A stretch of 64,000 bases of DNA from Serratia marcescens (GTDB taxonomy: Bacteria > Pseudomonadota > Gammaproteobacteria > Enterobacterales > Enterobacteriaceae): contig NZ_MJAO01000018.1 of the NCBI RefSeq assembly GCF_001902635.1, forward strand, positions 53,503 through 117,502, given 5' to 3'. Each line of letters begins with the position of its first letter. The stretch's first letter is position 1. Shown piece after piece: positions 20,293 through 31,332 of this stretch. The notes beneath the pieces were generated by a model. It did not search any database, was not told the DNA's origin, and saw nothing but the letters and a program-made list of their open reading frames with translations. Made by a program: the position numbers and the translations under genes.

Positions 20293-21010
20293 GTCTACCT
20301 CTGTATAACCAGTACGCGGTGCTTTCAATCACGGCACCCTGTCGTTGATAGAGTCGTAATGCGGCAATATTGCCGATCTGGGTCGCGACCCGCAGGCGCT
20401 GCACACCTTGCTGCCGACACGTTTCTCGGGCGGCCGCCATCAGCCGCCCTCCCACGCCTTTTCCCGCAGCGCCGGGAAACGCTGCCAACAGGCCGATGCG
20501 CGCCTCCCGTCCGCCCAGATTGCGCAGGCTGACGAACCCCTCTGGCCGCCCCTGTGCGTCCAGCGCCAACAGGCACTGGTGATCGAAGGTGCCCAGAACG
20601 GCTTTTTCAATCCACAAAGCATAAAACCGGCCGCTGTCATCAGCTTGATACCAAGGCGCGCGAAAGCGGCTGACGGTGAACGCCTGAGCCGCCGCTGCGC
20701 GCAATGCCGGGATATCGGCTTCGATCGCCAGACGAACCGCCTGCGCGTCGTCGCCTGACTTAGTCACTCGCCCGCTGTCGAGATCCAAGACCAGATCGAC
20801 CTCGCCCTCAACCAGGCGAAACCCGAAATCGGCCAGGCCATCCGCCAACGCAAGGTGCTGTGCGGGGATCTTGGCTTGCACCAGGGCGTAAGCCGCCAAG
20901 TCGGCCTCGGCAAGCGCCGGGGCCGAGGGAGAGAAGCTGAGTTTCGCGCTGTTCAGGGCGAAAAACTCGCTTTCCCACGCCAGGGGCTCAATAGTGGCGT
21001 GGACGCGCAT
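20279..21010 (-). CDS. wecD: dTDP-fucosamine acetyltransferase WecD (RffC)
   Basis: GNAT-family acetyltransferase of 243 residues that makes dTDP-Fuc4NAc from dTDP-Fuc4N and acetyl-CoA. The start at 21010 gives [17 protein letters not shown], the usual N-terminus. The frame is open to 21220, but that part lies inside rffH in another frame. Acetyl-CoA-binding and C-terminal segments: [19 protein letters not shown] and [21 protein letters not shown] followed by ESTAYWLYR. It is longer than E. coli RffC (224 residues) because of insertions and a short C-terminal extension. It overlaps rffH by 23 bp and wecE by 14 bp. Confidence 0.94.
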   Translation of the reverse strand: MRVHATIEPLAWESEFFALNSAKLSFSPSAPALAEADLAAYALVQAKIPAQHLALADGLADFGFRLVEGEVDLVLDLDSGRVTKSGDDAQAVRLAIEADIPALRAAAAQAFTVSRFRAPWYQADDSGRFYALWIEKAVLGTFDHQCLLALDAQGRPEGFVSLRNLGGREARIGLLAAFPGAAGKGVGGRLMAAARETCRQQGVQRLRVATQIGNIAALRLYQRQGAVIESTAYWLYRGRHDSI

Positions 21011-21869
21011 GCAGCAGATCCAGCAAATACTTGCCGTAGCCGGTTTTGGACAACGAGTTGGCGGCACGCTTGACGCCAGCATCATCCAACCAGCCGTTAC
21101 GCCAGGCGATCTCTTCCAGACAGGCGATTTTAAAGCCCTGCCGCTTCTCCACCGTCTGCACGAAGCTGCTGGCCTCCAACAGGCTGTCGTGGGTACCGGT
21201 GTCCAACCAGGCAAAGCCACGGCCCAGAAGCTCGACGGTCAGTTCACCGCGCTCCAGATACATCTGGTTGATGCTGGTGATTTCCAGTTCGCCGCGCTCG
21301 GAAGGCTTCACCTGTTTGGCGAACTCCACCACCTGGCTATCGTAGAAATACAGACCGGTCACCGCCCAATCAGATTTCGGCTTCTTCGGTTTTTCTTCGA
21401 TCGACAATGCGCGGAAATTATCGTCAAACTCCACCACGCCGAAGCGCTCTGAATCCATCACCTGATAACCGAACACGGTAGCGCCTTCGGTACGGGCCGC
21501 GACGGTTTTTAATTTCGGGCTGAAGGACTGGCCAAAGAAGATGTTATCGCCCAACACCAGGCAGCAAGAATCACCATTGATGAACTCTTCGCCGATCAAA
21601 AACGCCTGCGCCAAGCCTTCCGGCTTAGGTTGCGCGGCGTAGCTGAGATTGACGCCGAACTGTTCGCCGTTGCCCAGCAAACGTTCGAAGGACGGCAAAT
21701 CTTCCGGGGTAGAGATGATCAAGATGTCGCGGATCCCCGCCAGCATCAGTACCGACATAGGGTAATAGATCATCGGCTTATCATAGATAGGCAGCAGTTG
21801 CTTGGACACGCCGCGCGTGATCGGATGCAGACGCGTACCTGAACCGCCAGCCAGAATAATACCTTTCAT
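20988..21869 (-). CDS. rffH: Glucose-1-phosphate thymidylyltransferase RffH
   Basis: Makes dTDP-glucose, precursor of the Fuc4NAc sugar. It has 293 residues from the ATG at 21869, the E. coli RffH length. It has the nucleotidyltransferase signature [16 protein letters not shown], then [17 protein letters not shown] and [10 protein letters not shown]. The frame stays open to 22046, but this extension lies in rffG. A paralogue, RmlA, usually sits in O-antigen loci; the wec context decides here. Confidence 0.96.
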   Translation of the reverse strand: MKGIILAGGSGTRLHPITRGVSKQLLPIYDKPMIYYPMSVLMLAGIRDILIISTPEDLPSFERLLGNGEQFGVNLSYAAQPKPEGLAQAFLIGEEFINGDSCCLVLGDNIFFGQSFSPKLKTVAARTEGATVFGYQVMDSERFGVVEFDDNFRALSIEEKPKKPKSDWAVTGLYFYDSQVVEFAKQVKPSERGELEITSINQMYLERGELTVELLGRGFAWLDTGTHDSLLEASSFVQTVEKRQGFKIACLEEIAWRNGWLDDAGVKRAANSLSKTGYGKYLLDLLHARPRHY

Positions 21870-21916
21870 ACTTGCTCCCAAATCCGCAGCGCCATCTGAA
21901 AAGCACTGCGTTGCAT

Positions 21917-22984
21917 TCAGTCGGACAGCCCCAAACGCTCGCCGGCATAAGAGCCGTCTTGCACTCGACGCCACCAGATTTCGTTTTTCAGGTACCAAAC
22001 CACGGTTTTGCGAATACCGCTTTCGAACGTTTCTTGCGGCCGCCAACCCAGCTCACGCTCGATCTTGCCGGCGTCGATGGCGTAACGCATATCGTGGCCT
22101 GGGCGATCCTTCACGTAAGTGATCAGATCGCGGTACTGCGCCACGCCCTGAGGTTTATTCGGCGCCAGCTCTTCCAACAGATCGCAGATGGTCTGTACCA
22201 CCTCGATATTCTTGCGCTCATTATGGCCGCCGATATTGTAAGTTTCGCCCACCACGCCTTCGGTCACCACCCGATAGAGCGCGCGCGCGTGATCTTCAAC
22301 ATACAGCCAGTCGCGCACCTGCGCGCCGTTGCCGTACACCGGCAGCGGTTTGCCTGCCACCGCGTTCAGGATCACCAGCGGAATCAACTTCTCCGGGAAG
22401 TGATAAGGGCCGTAATTGTTCGAACAGTTGGTGACGAGGGTCGGCAAGCCATAGGTGCGCAGCCAGGCGCGCACCAAATGATCGCTCGATGCCTTGGAAG
22501 CGGAATACGGGCTGCTCGGCGCATACGGCGTGGTTTCGGTGAACAGATCGTCGGTGCCGTGCAGGTCGCCATACACTTCGTCGGTGGAGATATGATGGAA
22601 GCGGAATGCCTGCTTCTTCTCCGCCGCCAGCGGCTGCCAGTAGTGGCGCGCCGCCTCCAGCAGGGTGTAAGTACCGACCACATTGGTCTCGATAAACGCC
22701 GCTGGACCATCGATGGAGCGATCGACGTGACTTTCCGCCGCCAGATGCATCACCACGTCCGGCTGATACTGGGCAAACACCCGATCCAACTCGGCGCGAT
22801 CGCAGATGTCGACCTGCTCGAAAGCATAGCGCTCGCTATCGGCCACCACCGCCAGCGACTCCTGGTTACCGGCATAGGTCAGCTTATCCACCACCACCAC
22901 GCTGTCGCGAGTGGCCTCGATGATGTGCCGCACGACTGCGGAGCCAATGAAACCGGCGCCACCGGTAACTAAGATACGTTTCAA
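21917..22984 (-). CDS. rffG: dTDP-glucose 4,6-dehydratase RffG
   Basis: SDR-family dehydratase making dTDP-4-keto-6-deoxyglucose, 355 residues as in E. coli. The start is a TTG (22982-22984) with AAAGGAG 7 bp before it; it overlaps the wecC stop as TTGA. The usual N-terminus (M)[15 protein letters not shown] follows, with the NAD-binding GGAGFIGS, the catalytic STDEVYGD and the YSASK Tyr/Lys pair. The open frame runs to 23191 on paper, but that part is wecC. Confidence 0.96.
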   Translation of the reverse strand: MKRILVTGGAGFIGSAVVRHIIEATRDSVVVVDKLTYAGNQESLAVVADSERYAFEQVDICDRAELDRVFAQYQPDVVMHLAAESHVDRSIDGPAAFIETNVVGTYTLLEAARHYWQPLAAEKKQAFRFHHISTDEVYGDLHGTDDLFTETTPYAPSSPYSASKASSDHLVRAWLRTYGLPTLVTNCSNNYGPYHFPEKLIPLVILNAVAGKPLPVYGNGAQVRDWLYVEDHARALYRVVTEGVVGETYNIGGHNERKNIEVVQTICDLLEELAPNKPQGVAQYRDLITYVKDRPGHDMRYAIDAGKIERELGWRPQETFESGIRKTVVWYLKNEIWWRRVQDGSYAGERLGLSD

Positions 22985-24243
22985 CGCCAGACTCCTTTGG
23001 TGTCTACCACCCAGGCTTGCTTGATTTCGTCCGGCTGAATGGCTTTGAACTGTTTGTGGTCGACCAACATCACGATCACGTCGGCCTGTTGCAGCGCCTC
23101 GTTGACAGATTTCAACGACACGAGGCCCGCCAGCGATTTCGGCAGCTGTTCCACATTCGGCTCCACCACCAGCGTTTCGCCAGCATGCCACTCGGCGATC
23201 ATATGCGCGACTTCCACTGCCGGACTCTCGCGCAGATCGTCGATGTTTGGTTTAAAGGCCAGGCCGAAGCAGGCGATTTTCACCTCGGAAGCACGCTTGT
23301 TAGTGGCGGCTAAACAGTCGGCCACCATGGCTTTTACACGATCGACCACCCACAGCGGTTTACCGTCGTTCACCAGGCGCGCGGTGTGGATCAAGCGCGC
23401 CTGTTGCGGGTTCTGCGCCACGATAAACCACGGATCGACGGCGATGCAGTGGCCGCCGACGCCCGGGCCCGGCTGCAGAATGTTCACCCGCGGGTGGCGG
23501 TTCGCCAGGCGAATCAGTTCCCAGACATTGATCCCCTGCTCTGAGCAAATCAGCGACAGTTCGTTAGCGAAGGCGATGTTCACGTCGCGGAAACTGTTCT
23601 CCGTCAGTTTGCACATCTCCGCAGTGCGTGCATTGGTCAATACGCATTCGCCCTCAAGGAAGATTTTATACAGCGCACTGGCACGCTCCGAGCACTTCGG
23701 CGTCATGCCGCCGATCACCCGGTCGTTTTTAATCAGCTCCACCATCACCTGCCCCGGCAGCACGCGCTCCGGGCAGTAGGCGATATTCACATCCGCCGCT
23801 TCGCCCGCTTGCTGCGGGAAGCTGAGGTCGCTGCGCGTCTCTGCCAGCCACTCCGCCATCTGTTCGGTGGCACCGACCGGCGAGGTGGACTCGAGGATCA
23901 CCAGGTCGCCTTTTTTCAGCACCGGCGCCAGCGATTTCGCCGCCGCCTCGACATAGGCCAGATCCGGCTCATGGTCGCCTTTAAACGGCGTCGGCACCGC
24001 GATCAGGAACGCGTCGGCCGCCAGCGGTTTGGTCACCGCCTGCAGGAAACCGCCGTCGACGGCGTCCTTGACCACTTTATCCAGATCCGGCTCGACGATG
24101 TGGATCGCGCCGCGGTTAATGGTATCTACCGCATGTTGGTTAACATCTACGCCAACCACTTTTTTCTTGCGGGAGGCGAACGCCGCCGCCGTTGGCAAAC
24201 CGATATAACCCAGACCAATGACAGAAATGGTGTCAAAGCTCAT
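22981..24243 (-). CDS. wecC: UDP-N-acetyl-D-mannosamine dehydrogenase WecC (RffD)
   Basis: Oxidises UDP-ManNAc to UDP-ManNAcA with two NAD+, 420 residues. N-terminal Rossmann motif [16 protein letters not shown], central [17 protein letters not shown], and the catalytic cysteine in [18 protein letters not shown]-glucose/GDP-mannose dehydrogenase family. It overlaps wecB by 4 bp and rffG by 4 bp. Confidence 0.97.
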   Translation of the reverse strand: MSFDTISVIGLGYIGLPTAAAFASRKKKVVGVDVNQHAVDTINRGAIHIVEPDLDKVVKDAVDGGFLQAVTKPLAADAFLIAVPTPFKGDHEPDLAYVEAAAKSLAPVLKKGDLVILESTSPVGATEQMAEWLAETRSDLSFPQQAGEAADVNIAYCPERVLPGQVMVELIKNDRVIGGMTPKCSERASALYKIFLEGECVLTNARTAEMCKLTENSFRDVNIAFANELSLICSEQGINVWELIRLANRHPRVNILQPGPGVGGHCIAVDPWFIVAQNPQQARLIHTARLVNDGKPLWVVDRVKAMVADCLAATNKRASEVKIACFGLAFKPNIDDLRESPAVEVAHMIAEWHAGETLVVEPNVEQLPKSLAGLVSLKSVNEALQQADVIVMLVDHKQFKAIQPDEIKQAWVVDTKGVWR

Positions 24244-25370
24244 AGTGTCACCCGACGATTTTTTAAAGCTTCGAGGATACGCTGGCAGGCATGTCCATCG
24301 CCGTATGGATTGTGTGCGCGACTCATGGCTTGATATTCGCTTTCATCCGTCAACAGTCGGGTCACCGCATCAACAATTTTGGCCACATCAGTACCCACCA
24401 GGCGCACCGTGCCCGCATCTACCGCCTCTGGACGTTCGGTGGTATCACGCATCACCAGCACCGGTTTGCCTAACGACGGCGCCTCTTCCTGAATGCCGCC
24501 GGAATCGGTCAGGATCAGGTGCGCTTTAGTCATTAGATAAATAAACGGCAGATAATCCTGCGGTTCGATCAACATGATGTTATCGATGCCTTTCAGGATG
24601 CGATTCACCGGCTCGCTGACGTTCGGGTTCAGGTGCACCGGATACACCACCTGCACTTCCGGGTGGTTGCGGGCGATTTCCGCCAGCGCGCTGCAGATCC
24701 GCTCGAAACCGCCGCCAAAGCTTTCACGCCGATGGCCGGTGACCAGGATCAGCTTTTTGTTGGCATCGAGGAATGGATATTGCGCCGCCAGGTTAGCCTG
24801 CAGTTCGGCATCGCTCATCACGCGATCGCGCACCCAGAACAGCGCGTCGATCACCGTATTGCCGGTCACGAAAATATGATCATCTGGCAGCATCTCGCGC
24901 AGCAGGTTCTGGCGCGAGTTTTCGGTCGGCGCAAAATGGAATTTCGCCAGGTGTCCGGTTAGAGTGCGGTTGGCTTCTTCAGGCCAAGGGGAGTACAGAT
25001 CGCCAGTACGCAAGCCGGCTTCAACATGCCCGACAGGGATGCGCTGATAGAATGCCGCCAGGCTGGTCGCCAGCGTGGTGGTGGTATCACCATGCACCAA
25101 CACCACATCCGGTTTGAACGCTTCCAGCACGCCCTTCAGCCCTTCCAAAATGCGGCAGGTAATTTCAGTCAGCCCCTGGCCCGGCTTCATGATGTTCAGA
25201 TCGTAGTCTGGCGCTATCTCAAACAACCGCAATACCTGATCCAACATCTCGCGATGCTGCGCCGTTACGCAGACTTTCGATTCAAAGGCCTCATCCTGGG
25301 CCAAAGCATGTACCAGCGGCGCCATTTTAATGGCTTCAGGTCTGGTGCCGAAAACAGTCAACACTTTCAC
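24240..25370 (-). CDS. wecB: UDP-N-acetylglucosamine 2-epimerase WecB (RffE)
   Basis: Non-hydrolysing epimerase that supplies UDP-ManNAc, 376 residues. The start codon is GTG (25368-25370), giving [20 protein letters not shown]. coli wecB also starts with GTG. Other blocks: [42 protein letters not shown] and [22 protein letters not shown]. It follows wzzE after an 84-bp gap. Confidence 0.97.
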   Translation of the reverse strand: MKVLTVFGTRPEAIKMAPLVHALAQDEAFESKVCVTAQHREMLDQVLRLFEIAPDYDLNIMKPGQGLTEITCRILEGLKGVLEAFKPDVVLVHGDTTTTLATSLAAFYQRIPVGHVEAGLRTGDLYSPWPEEANRTLTGHLAKFHFAPTENSRQNLLREMLPDDHIFVTGNTVIDALFWVRDRVMSDAELQANLAAQYPFLDANKKLILVTGHRRESFGGGFERICSALAEIARNHPEVQVVYPVHLNPNVSEPVNRILKGIDNIMLIEPQDYLPFIYLMTKAHLILTDSGGIQEEAPSLGKPVLVMRDTTERPEAVDAGTVRLVGTDVAKIVDAVTRLLTDESEYQAMSRAHNPYGDGHACQRILEALKNRRVTL

Positions 25371-25454
25371 AGAGAATCTCTTTTTCGTCAGTTAAGCGCA
25401 GGCGTACCTGCGAACCGAGCGCACTAAGCGCCCATCGGTAAGTTAAGTCTATAA

Positions 25455-26507
25455 TTAATTCGACGGCCGACGCGCCAAGGCTACGCCTGCGCCAACCAAA
25501 GCGCCCATCGCGCCCCACAGAATCAGCCAGAATGCCCGGCGTGGGCTGTCGCGTTTTACCGGCTCTTCCGGCGTGCGCAAATAGCGATAGGTCTGGAACT
25601 TTTCATCCAACGTCGGGCCAACGTTCAGCGTTGCCAACATCGCACGATTCTGATCGTAATCCAGGTCGTAGGTCGGGCCGGAGGCCTGCAGCCCTTCCAG
25701 ACGCGCCTGCAACATTGGCCGGCCCAGCAAGAACAGATCCGAATCCGGCAGTTGCTCGGCCGGGGTGTCGGTTTGCGTACGGCTGATGCCTTGGGTCTCG
25801 GCGATTTTCAACGCCTGCTGAGTGGTGTTCAGCTCACGCTTGTACACCGACTCCGCCACCGCTTCCTGACGCTTGACCTGCGCTTTCATCGACGTGGTGC
25901 GGGCGGCCCAGGCGCCCTGAATCTCTTCGTTCAGGTGCAGGGCGGCACGGTGGCTGGCGAAGGCGACATATTGGCGCAGCAGGTGGTTGGCGTCCGCGGC
26001 GGTTTCCGCCGTCAGCTTCACACCGTCGTTCGGCACTTTCTTGTCGTCGCGCGGGGTAAACTGAATGTTGTTGATCAGCTCGTCAAGCAACGCCGCATCG
26101 GCGCGGGCATCCCCTTCCTGACGCTGCTTGTAGTAATCGCTCTGCAGCCAGAAATCGCGGCGCGTATCGTAGGCCGCCAGCTGCATGATGAATTCATTGT
26201 ATGCCTCGTCCGCAATGCTCGGCTGATCGCCGGCCGCCGCCGGCAGCGTGCGCACGTCCAGATTGCGCAAGAACTGCTGTTGCGAATAGTAGCCGCCCAG
26301 CGCATTCACCGTCGGTCTGTCGGTGATCGCGGTAGCGCTCCACTCCTGCTTAACCAGGTAGGAGACGATCAGCGCGACCGCCGCGAACAGCACCGCGATG
26401 CCGATAATCCACGGTTTGCCGCGCCATAAGGTGCAGCACAGGCCGCGGATATCGAGTTCGTTATCCACCGCCGGGGTATGCTTGTCAGACGTTGTTTCTG
26501 GATTCAT
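25455..26507 (-). CDS. wzzE: ECA chain-length regulator WzzE
   Basis: Polysaccharide co-polymerase that sets the modal length of ECA and is needed for cyclic ECA. About 350 residues with two transmembrane helices (about residues 30-55 and near the C-terminus, AFWLILWGAMGALVGAGVAL) flanking a periplasmic, partly coiled-coil domain. The conserved juxtamembrane PEEPVKRDSPRRAF precedes TM2. The start is uncertain: ATG at 26507, GTG at 26510 or TTG at 26516 are all in frame behind AGAGG. Confidence 0.95.
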   Translation of the reverse strand: MNPETTSDKHTPAVDNELDIRGLCCTLWRGKPWIIGIAVLFAAVALIVSYLVKQEWSATAITDRPTVNALGGYYSQQQFLRNLDVRTLPAAAGDQPSIADEAYNEFIMQLAAYDTRRDFWLQSDYYKQRQEGDARADAALLDELINNIQFTPRDDKKVPNDGVKLTAETAADANHLLRQYVAFASHRAALHLNEEIQGAWAARTTSMKAQVKRQEAVAESVYKRELNTTQQALKIAETQGISRTQTDTPAEQLPDSDLFLLGRPMLQARLEGLQASGPTYDLDYDQNRAMLATLNVGPTLDEKFQTYRYLRTPEEPVKRDSPRRAFWLILWGAMGALVGAGVALARRPSN

Positions 26508-26527
26508 CACAGCCAAAAAGCCTCTGG

Positions 26528-27625
26528 TTAAGATACTTGCTTGTTATCGCTCGAACGCCGCAGGCGGCGCTTGATACGCTTAATGTATCGCGCAACCCGC
26601 CAGGCGCGCTTGATGCAATAACCGTACAGGAAGAAAGCAAGCAAGAATAATGCCAACATAACCCACTCTGGTATAAAAGTCAGGCGTTCACCGATCACAC
26701 CTACCGCCGCCAGCAACGCGGCTGCCAGGGTGATCAATACGAAAGCCTGCCGCGGCGTAAAACCGGCGCGCATGATCAGGTGGTGGATATGTTGACGATC
26801 GGGAGAGAAGGGGCTCATCCCCTTGCGTAAACGACGATACATGATCGCTATCATGTCCATCAGCGGAATAGCGATGATCCACAGCGCGGTCACCGGGTTG
26901 ATCGAGTGCACCTTCCCCTGCGAGCTCTGCAGCAGCAGCCAGATGGCGGTAAAACCGATCAACGTGCTGCCGGCGTCCCCCATGAACACCTTATAACGGC
27001 GGCCGAAGATGCCGAGGTTGAGCAAAATATAGGGAACGATGGTGGCGATCATCGCAAAGCACCAGAACGCCAGCTCATTATGGCCGTTCAGATACAGCAA
27101 CAAGCCCAGCGCGCCGAAAGAGACGCACGACAGCCCGCCCAACAGGCCATCGATGCCGTCGACCATATTGAAGGCGTTGATCGCCGCCCATACCGCAAAC
27201 AGCGTCACCAGATAACCGAACGGCCCCAGCAACATCTCCCAGTCGCCCAGCACATGGCCGAAACTGCGCAGATACAGGCCGGCGAACACCATCATGGCGA
27301 TACCGACCAGCGCCTGAACCAAGGCACGAATTTTAACGCTGATGTCGAAACGGTCGTCGAGCGCGCCCACAAACACCAGAATACCGGCGCAGGTGAGGTA
27401 AAGCTTGGCGTGTGCGATGGGTTGTTCGGAGATCCAAAAAGCGAAGCACAACCCGGCATAAACGGAAATACCGCCAACCAGAGGAATCAGCCCCTGATGG
27501 CGTTTGCGATAATTGGGTTTATCTACCAGACCAATACGTTTTGCCGCCTTGCGAGCAACAAAGAGAAAAGCCAAAGAAAACAGGAAAACAAATAGAATTT
27601 CAGTACTCATAGTGAGTAAGTTCAC
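26528..27625 (-). CDS. wecA: UDP-GlcNAc:undecaprenyl-phosphate GlcNAc-1-P transferase WecA
   Basis: Starts ECA (and usually O-antigen) synthesis by making undecaprenyl-PP-GlcNAc. Polytopic inner-membrane protein, 365 residues from a GTG at 27625, read as (M)NLLTMSTEILFVFLF; the E. coli protein begins MNLLTVSTDL. An ATG at 27610 has no ribosome binding site. Family signatures: GLVDKPNYRKRHQG, ALDDRFD, NMVDGIDGL, GRRYKVFMGDAGS and the C-terminal SPDRQHIHHLIMR. First gene of the wec cluster, 20 bp before wzzE. Confidence 0.97.
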   Translation of the reverse strand: MNLLTMSTEILFVFLFSLAFLFVARKAAKRIGLVDKPNYRKRHQGLIPLVGGISVYAGLCFAFWISEQPIAHAKLYLTCAGILVFVGALDDRFDISVKIRALVQALVGIAMMVFAGLYLRSFGHVLGDWEMLLGPFGYLVTLFAVWAAINAFNMVDGIDGLLGGLSCVSFGALGLLLYLNGHNELAFWCFAMIATIVPYILLNLGIFGRRYKVFMGDAGSTLIGFTAIWLLLQSSQGKVHSINPVTALWIIAIPLMDMIAIMYRRLRKGMSPFSPDRQHIHHLIMRAGFTPRQAFVLITLAAALLAAVGVIGERLTFIPEWVMLALFLLAFFLYGYCIKRAWRVARYIKRIKRRLRRSSDNKQVS

Positions 27626-27920
27626 AGTTAACAGATCTCTGTAGAAGATAAGGCAGCTTACCACGGGCAACAGCTTGTGCCACCGACCCCCGCTACCTTT
27701 CGGTCATTTCCTATGACAACGGTGATTCATGCCTATTTTCTTCGCTTCGGCTGACAAAACGACAGCAGCAAAGCCGACCGGCGCAGAACCGTTCGACAAA
27801 CAAGATGAATTCTCAATAAGTCGAGGAAACAACTTACTTTTCCATTACTGCTACTTATCGTATCCGCCAAAAGCGAAAAACGCCACGACTAGGCGTGGCG
27901 TTCCGCGAATTTTTAACGAA
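27626..27920. other. Intergenic region between rho and wecA
   Basis: 295 bp. It contains the rho terminator at the right end and presumably the wecA promoter and leader. A short plus-strand open frame here (27729-27926) has no recognisable start signal or similarity and runs through the terminator, so I do not call a gene. Confidence 0.5.
27875..27902 (-). terminator. Terminator of rho
   Basis: On the minus strand AACGCCACG-CCTA-GTCGTGGCGTT followed by TTTCGC, about 20 bp after the rho stop. The stem CGCCACG/CGTGGCG is perfect. Confidence 0.75.
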
Positions 27921-29180
27921 TTATGAGCGTTTCATCATATCGAAGAATTCGTCGTTGGTTTTAGTCATCGCCAACTTATTAATGAGGAACTCCATCGCGT
28001 CAATCTCACCCATCGGGTGAATGATTTTGCGCAGGATCCACATTTTTTGCAGCTCTTCAGAGGTGGTGAGCAGCTCTTCTTTACGGGTACCGGAGCGGTT
28101 GTAATCGATAGCAGGGAATACGCGCTTCTCGGCGATTTTACGCGCCAGATGCAATTCCATGTTGCCGGTACCTTTAAATTCTTCGTAGATCACTTCGTCC
28201 ATCTTCGAACCGGTATCAACCAGCGCGGTCGCGATGATGGTCAGGCTACCGCCTTCTTCCACGTTACGCGCCGCACCGAAGAAGCGCTTCGGACGATGCA
28301 GGGCGTTGGCGTCCACACCACCGGTCAGCACCTTGCCTGAGGCCGGTACCACGGTGTTGTAAGCGCGCGCCAGACGGGTGATGGAGTCGAGCAGGATGAT
28401 GACGTCTTTCTTGTGCTCAACCAGGCGCTTGGCCTTCTCGATCACCATTTCGGCCACTTGCACGTGACGCGAAGCCGGTTCGTCGAAGGTCGATGCGATC
28501 ACTTCGCCTTTCACCAGACGCTGCATCTCGGTCACTTCTTCCGGACGTTCGTCGATCAGCAGCACCATCAGCACGCAGTCTGGGTGGTTGTAGGCGATGC
28601 TCTGCGCGATGTTCTGCAGCAGCATGGTTTTACCGGCTTTCGGCGGTGCCACGATCAGGCCACGCTGGCCGCGGCCAATCGGCGCCGCCAGATCCAGTAC
28701 GCGCGCCGTCAGGTCTTCGGTTGAGCCGTTGCCGCGTTCCATCCGCAGGCGGGAATTGGCGTGCAGCGGCGTCAAGTTTTCGAACAGGATCTTGCTGCGG
28801 GCGTTTTCCGGCTTGTCGTAGTTGACTTCGTTGACTTTCAACAGGGCAAAATAGCGCTCGCCTTCTTTTGGCGGACGAATCTTACCGGAAATGGTGTCAC
28901 CTGTGCGGAGGTTGAAACGGCGGATTTGGCTAGGGGATACGTAGATGTCGTCGGGGCCGGCGAGGTAGGAACTGTCTCCAGAGCGGAGGAAACCGAATCC
29001 ATCCTGCAATATCTCGAGCACGCCGTCGCCGAAGATATCTTCTCCGCTTTTCGCATGTTGCTTCAGAATGGAGAAGATAATGTCCTGCTTGCGCATGCGG
29101 GCAAGGTTTTCCAGCCCCATATTTTCGCCGAGAGTAATCAGCTCAGAAACCGGCGTATTCTTTAATTCGGTAAGATTCAT
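27921..29180 (-). CDS. rho: Transcription termination factor Rho
   Basis: Hexameric RNA-dependent ATPase, 419 residues as in E. coli. N-terminal Rho domain ([19 protein letters not shown]), cold-shock-like RNA-binding fold ([22 protein letters not shown]), Walker A APPKAGKT (about 177-184), Walker [16 protein letters not shown] loop and the secondary-site R loop ([20 protein letters not shown]). No unusual residues were seen. A long leader of about 400 bp separates it from trxA, as expected for an autoregulated gene. Confidence 0.99.
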   Translation of the reverse strand: MNLTELKNTPVSELITLGENMGLENLARMRKQDIIFSILKQHAKSGEDIFGDGVLEILQDGFGFLRSGDSSYLAGPDDIYVSPSQIRRFNLRTGDTISGKIRPPKEGERYFALLKVNEVNYDKPENARSKILFENLTPLHANSRLRMERGNGSTEDLTARVLDLAAPIGRGQRGLIVAPPKAGKTMLLQNIAQSIAYNHPDCVLMVLLIDERPEEVTEMQRLVKGEVIASTFDEPASRHVQVAEMVIEKAKRLVEHKKDVIILLDSITRLARAYNTVVPASGKVLTGGVDANALHRPKRFFGAARNVEEGGSLTIIATALVDTGSKMDEVIYEEFKGTGNMELHLARKIAEKRVFPAIDYNRSGTRKEELLTTSEELQKMWILRKIIHPMGEIDAMEFLINKLAMTKTNDEFFDMMKRS

Positions 29181-29272
29181 AGTGGTGGGTTCTTAAACTC
29201 GGGGTATGTCTCGAACTTGTATCGTGAATGGTATGGCAGCGAGATGCGCGTGCCTGTTTACTGGACGTTCGA

Positions 29273-29326
29273 TCACCGGGCGCAGAGCCGTCGCGGTAAG
29301 AAATGGCTTACATTGGACGCGCGCAT
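29273..29326 (-). CDS. Possible rho leader peptide
   Basis: Reading frame of 17 codons, MRASNVSHFLPRRLCAR, 92 bp before rho. E. coli has a short leader frame, rhoL, here whose product also begins Met-Arg. There is no clear Shine-Dalgarno sequence and similarity beyond the first residues is weak. It may be chance. Confidence 0.25.
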   Translation of the reverse strand: MRASNVSHFLPRRLCAR

Positions 29327-29520
29327 TGACGGTTTAAGATCGAAGGTACCTTAAAAATGATTTTTGCAAAACCGTTTGATTGCCAAAACACGGGCTGAGT
29401 TCAGTTTACTTTCAACGCCAGTGGTTCAACACAGAGTATAGCTTTAGATTCAAACTCTTTAGATTTAAAACTTCGGGCAAGTTCTATATGCAGTGTGGTT
29501 AAACTTAACACGCTTCTTGG

Positions 29521-29562
29521 CAGGCGTCTAGCGGTGAATTGAACATCCCCGCCAGACGCCTG
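29521..29562. repeat. Inverted repeat downstream of trxA
   Basis: CAGGCGTCTAGCGG pairs with CCGCCAGACGCCTG with a single bulge or mismatch, loop about 14 nt. It lies 20 bp after the trxA stop but lacks a U-tract. It may be a Rho-dependent 3'-end stabiliser rather than an intrinsic terminator. Confidence 0.5.
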
Positions 29563-29582
29563 ATACTGGGCTTCCCGCCCGA

Positions 29583-29909
29583 TTACAGATTCGCGTTCAG
29601 GAAATCTTTGAGCTGACCTTTGGACAACGCGCCAACCTTGGTCGCGGCCACTTCACCGTTCTTGAACAGCAACAGCGTAGGGATACCACGGATACCGTAC
29701 TTAGGTGCGGTAGCCGGGTTCTGATCGATATTCAGCTTGGTGATAGTCAGTTTGCCTTCGAACTCTTCGGCAATCTCATCCAGAATCGGAGCAATCATCT
29801 TGCACGGCCCACACCATTCAGCCCAGAAATCGACCAGGATCGGCCCTTCCGCTTTCAGCACATCGGCTTCGAAGCTGCTGTCAGTCAGGTGAATAATTTT
29901 ATCGCTCAT
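29583..29909 (-). CDS. trxA: Thioredoxin 1 TrxA
   Basis: Cytosolic disulfide reductase, 108 residues against 109 in E. coli with initiator Met. Active site WCGPC with C33 and C36, and the cis-proline loop RGIPTLLLF. It is divergent from rhlB across a 131-bp region that must hold both promoters. Confidence 0.99.
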   Translation of the reverse strand: MSDKIIHLTDSSFEADVLKAEGPILVDFWAEWCGPCKMIAPILDEIAEEFEGKLTITKLNIDQNPATAPKYGIRGIPTLLLFKNGEVAATKVGALSKGQLKDFLNANL

Positions 29910-30040
29910 GTTCTACTCCACAGGATTATGTCTACCTTGTTGGTGTAGCATTAACCAACTCAAGGTGATTTTATTGCACCACGTTTATTTCAACGGATGT
30001 GCTTTCGTAAAGCAATAGTTAGCTGATATTCTACCACACT

Positions 30041-31327
<1,287 letters not shown>

Positions 31328-31332
31328 TCGCC

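Larger units (their letters stand above)
29181..29582. other. Leader and intergenic region between trxA and rho
   Basis: 402 bp. E. coli rho is preceded by a long leader through which Rho attenuates its own gene. Here the minus strand offers a 17-codon frame (29273-29326), listed separately. Close to trxA there is a long imperfect inverted repeat (29521-29534 with 29549-29562). No other gene is seen. Confidence 0.5.

Noticed and set aside
21870..23191. Upstream extensions of rffG and rffH reading frames
   Set aside because: The extensions overlap neighbouring genes in other frames; conserved N-termini and ribosome binding sites place the starts at 22984 (TTG) and 21869 (ATG).
27729..27926. 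65-codon plus-strand frame between rho and wecA
   Set aside because: No ribosome binding site, no similarity recognised, and it passes through the rho terminator into rho.
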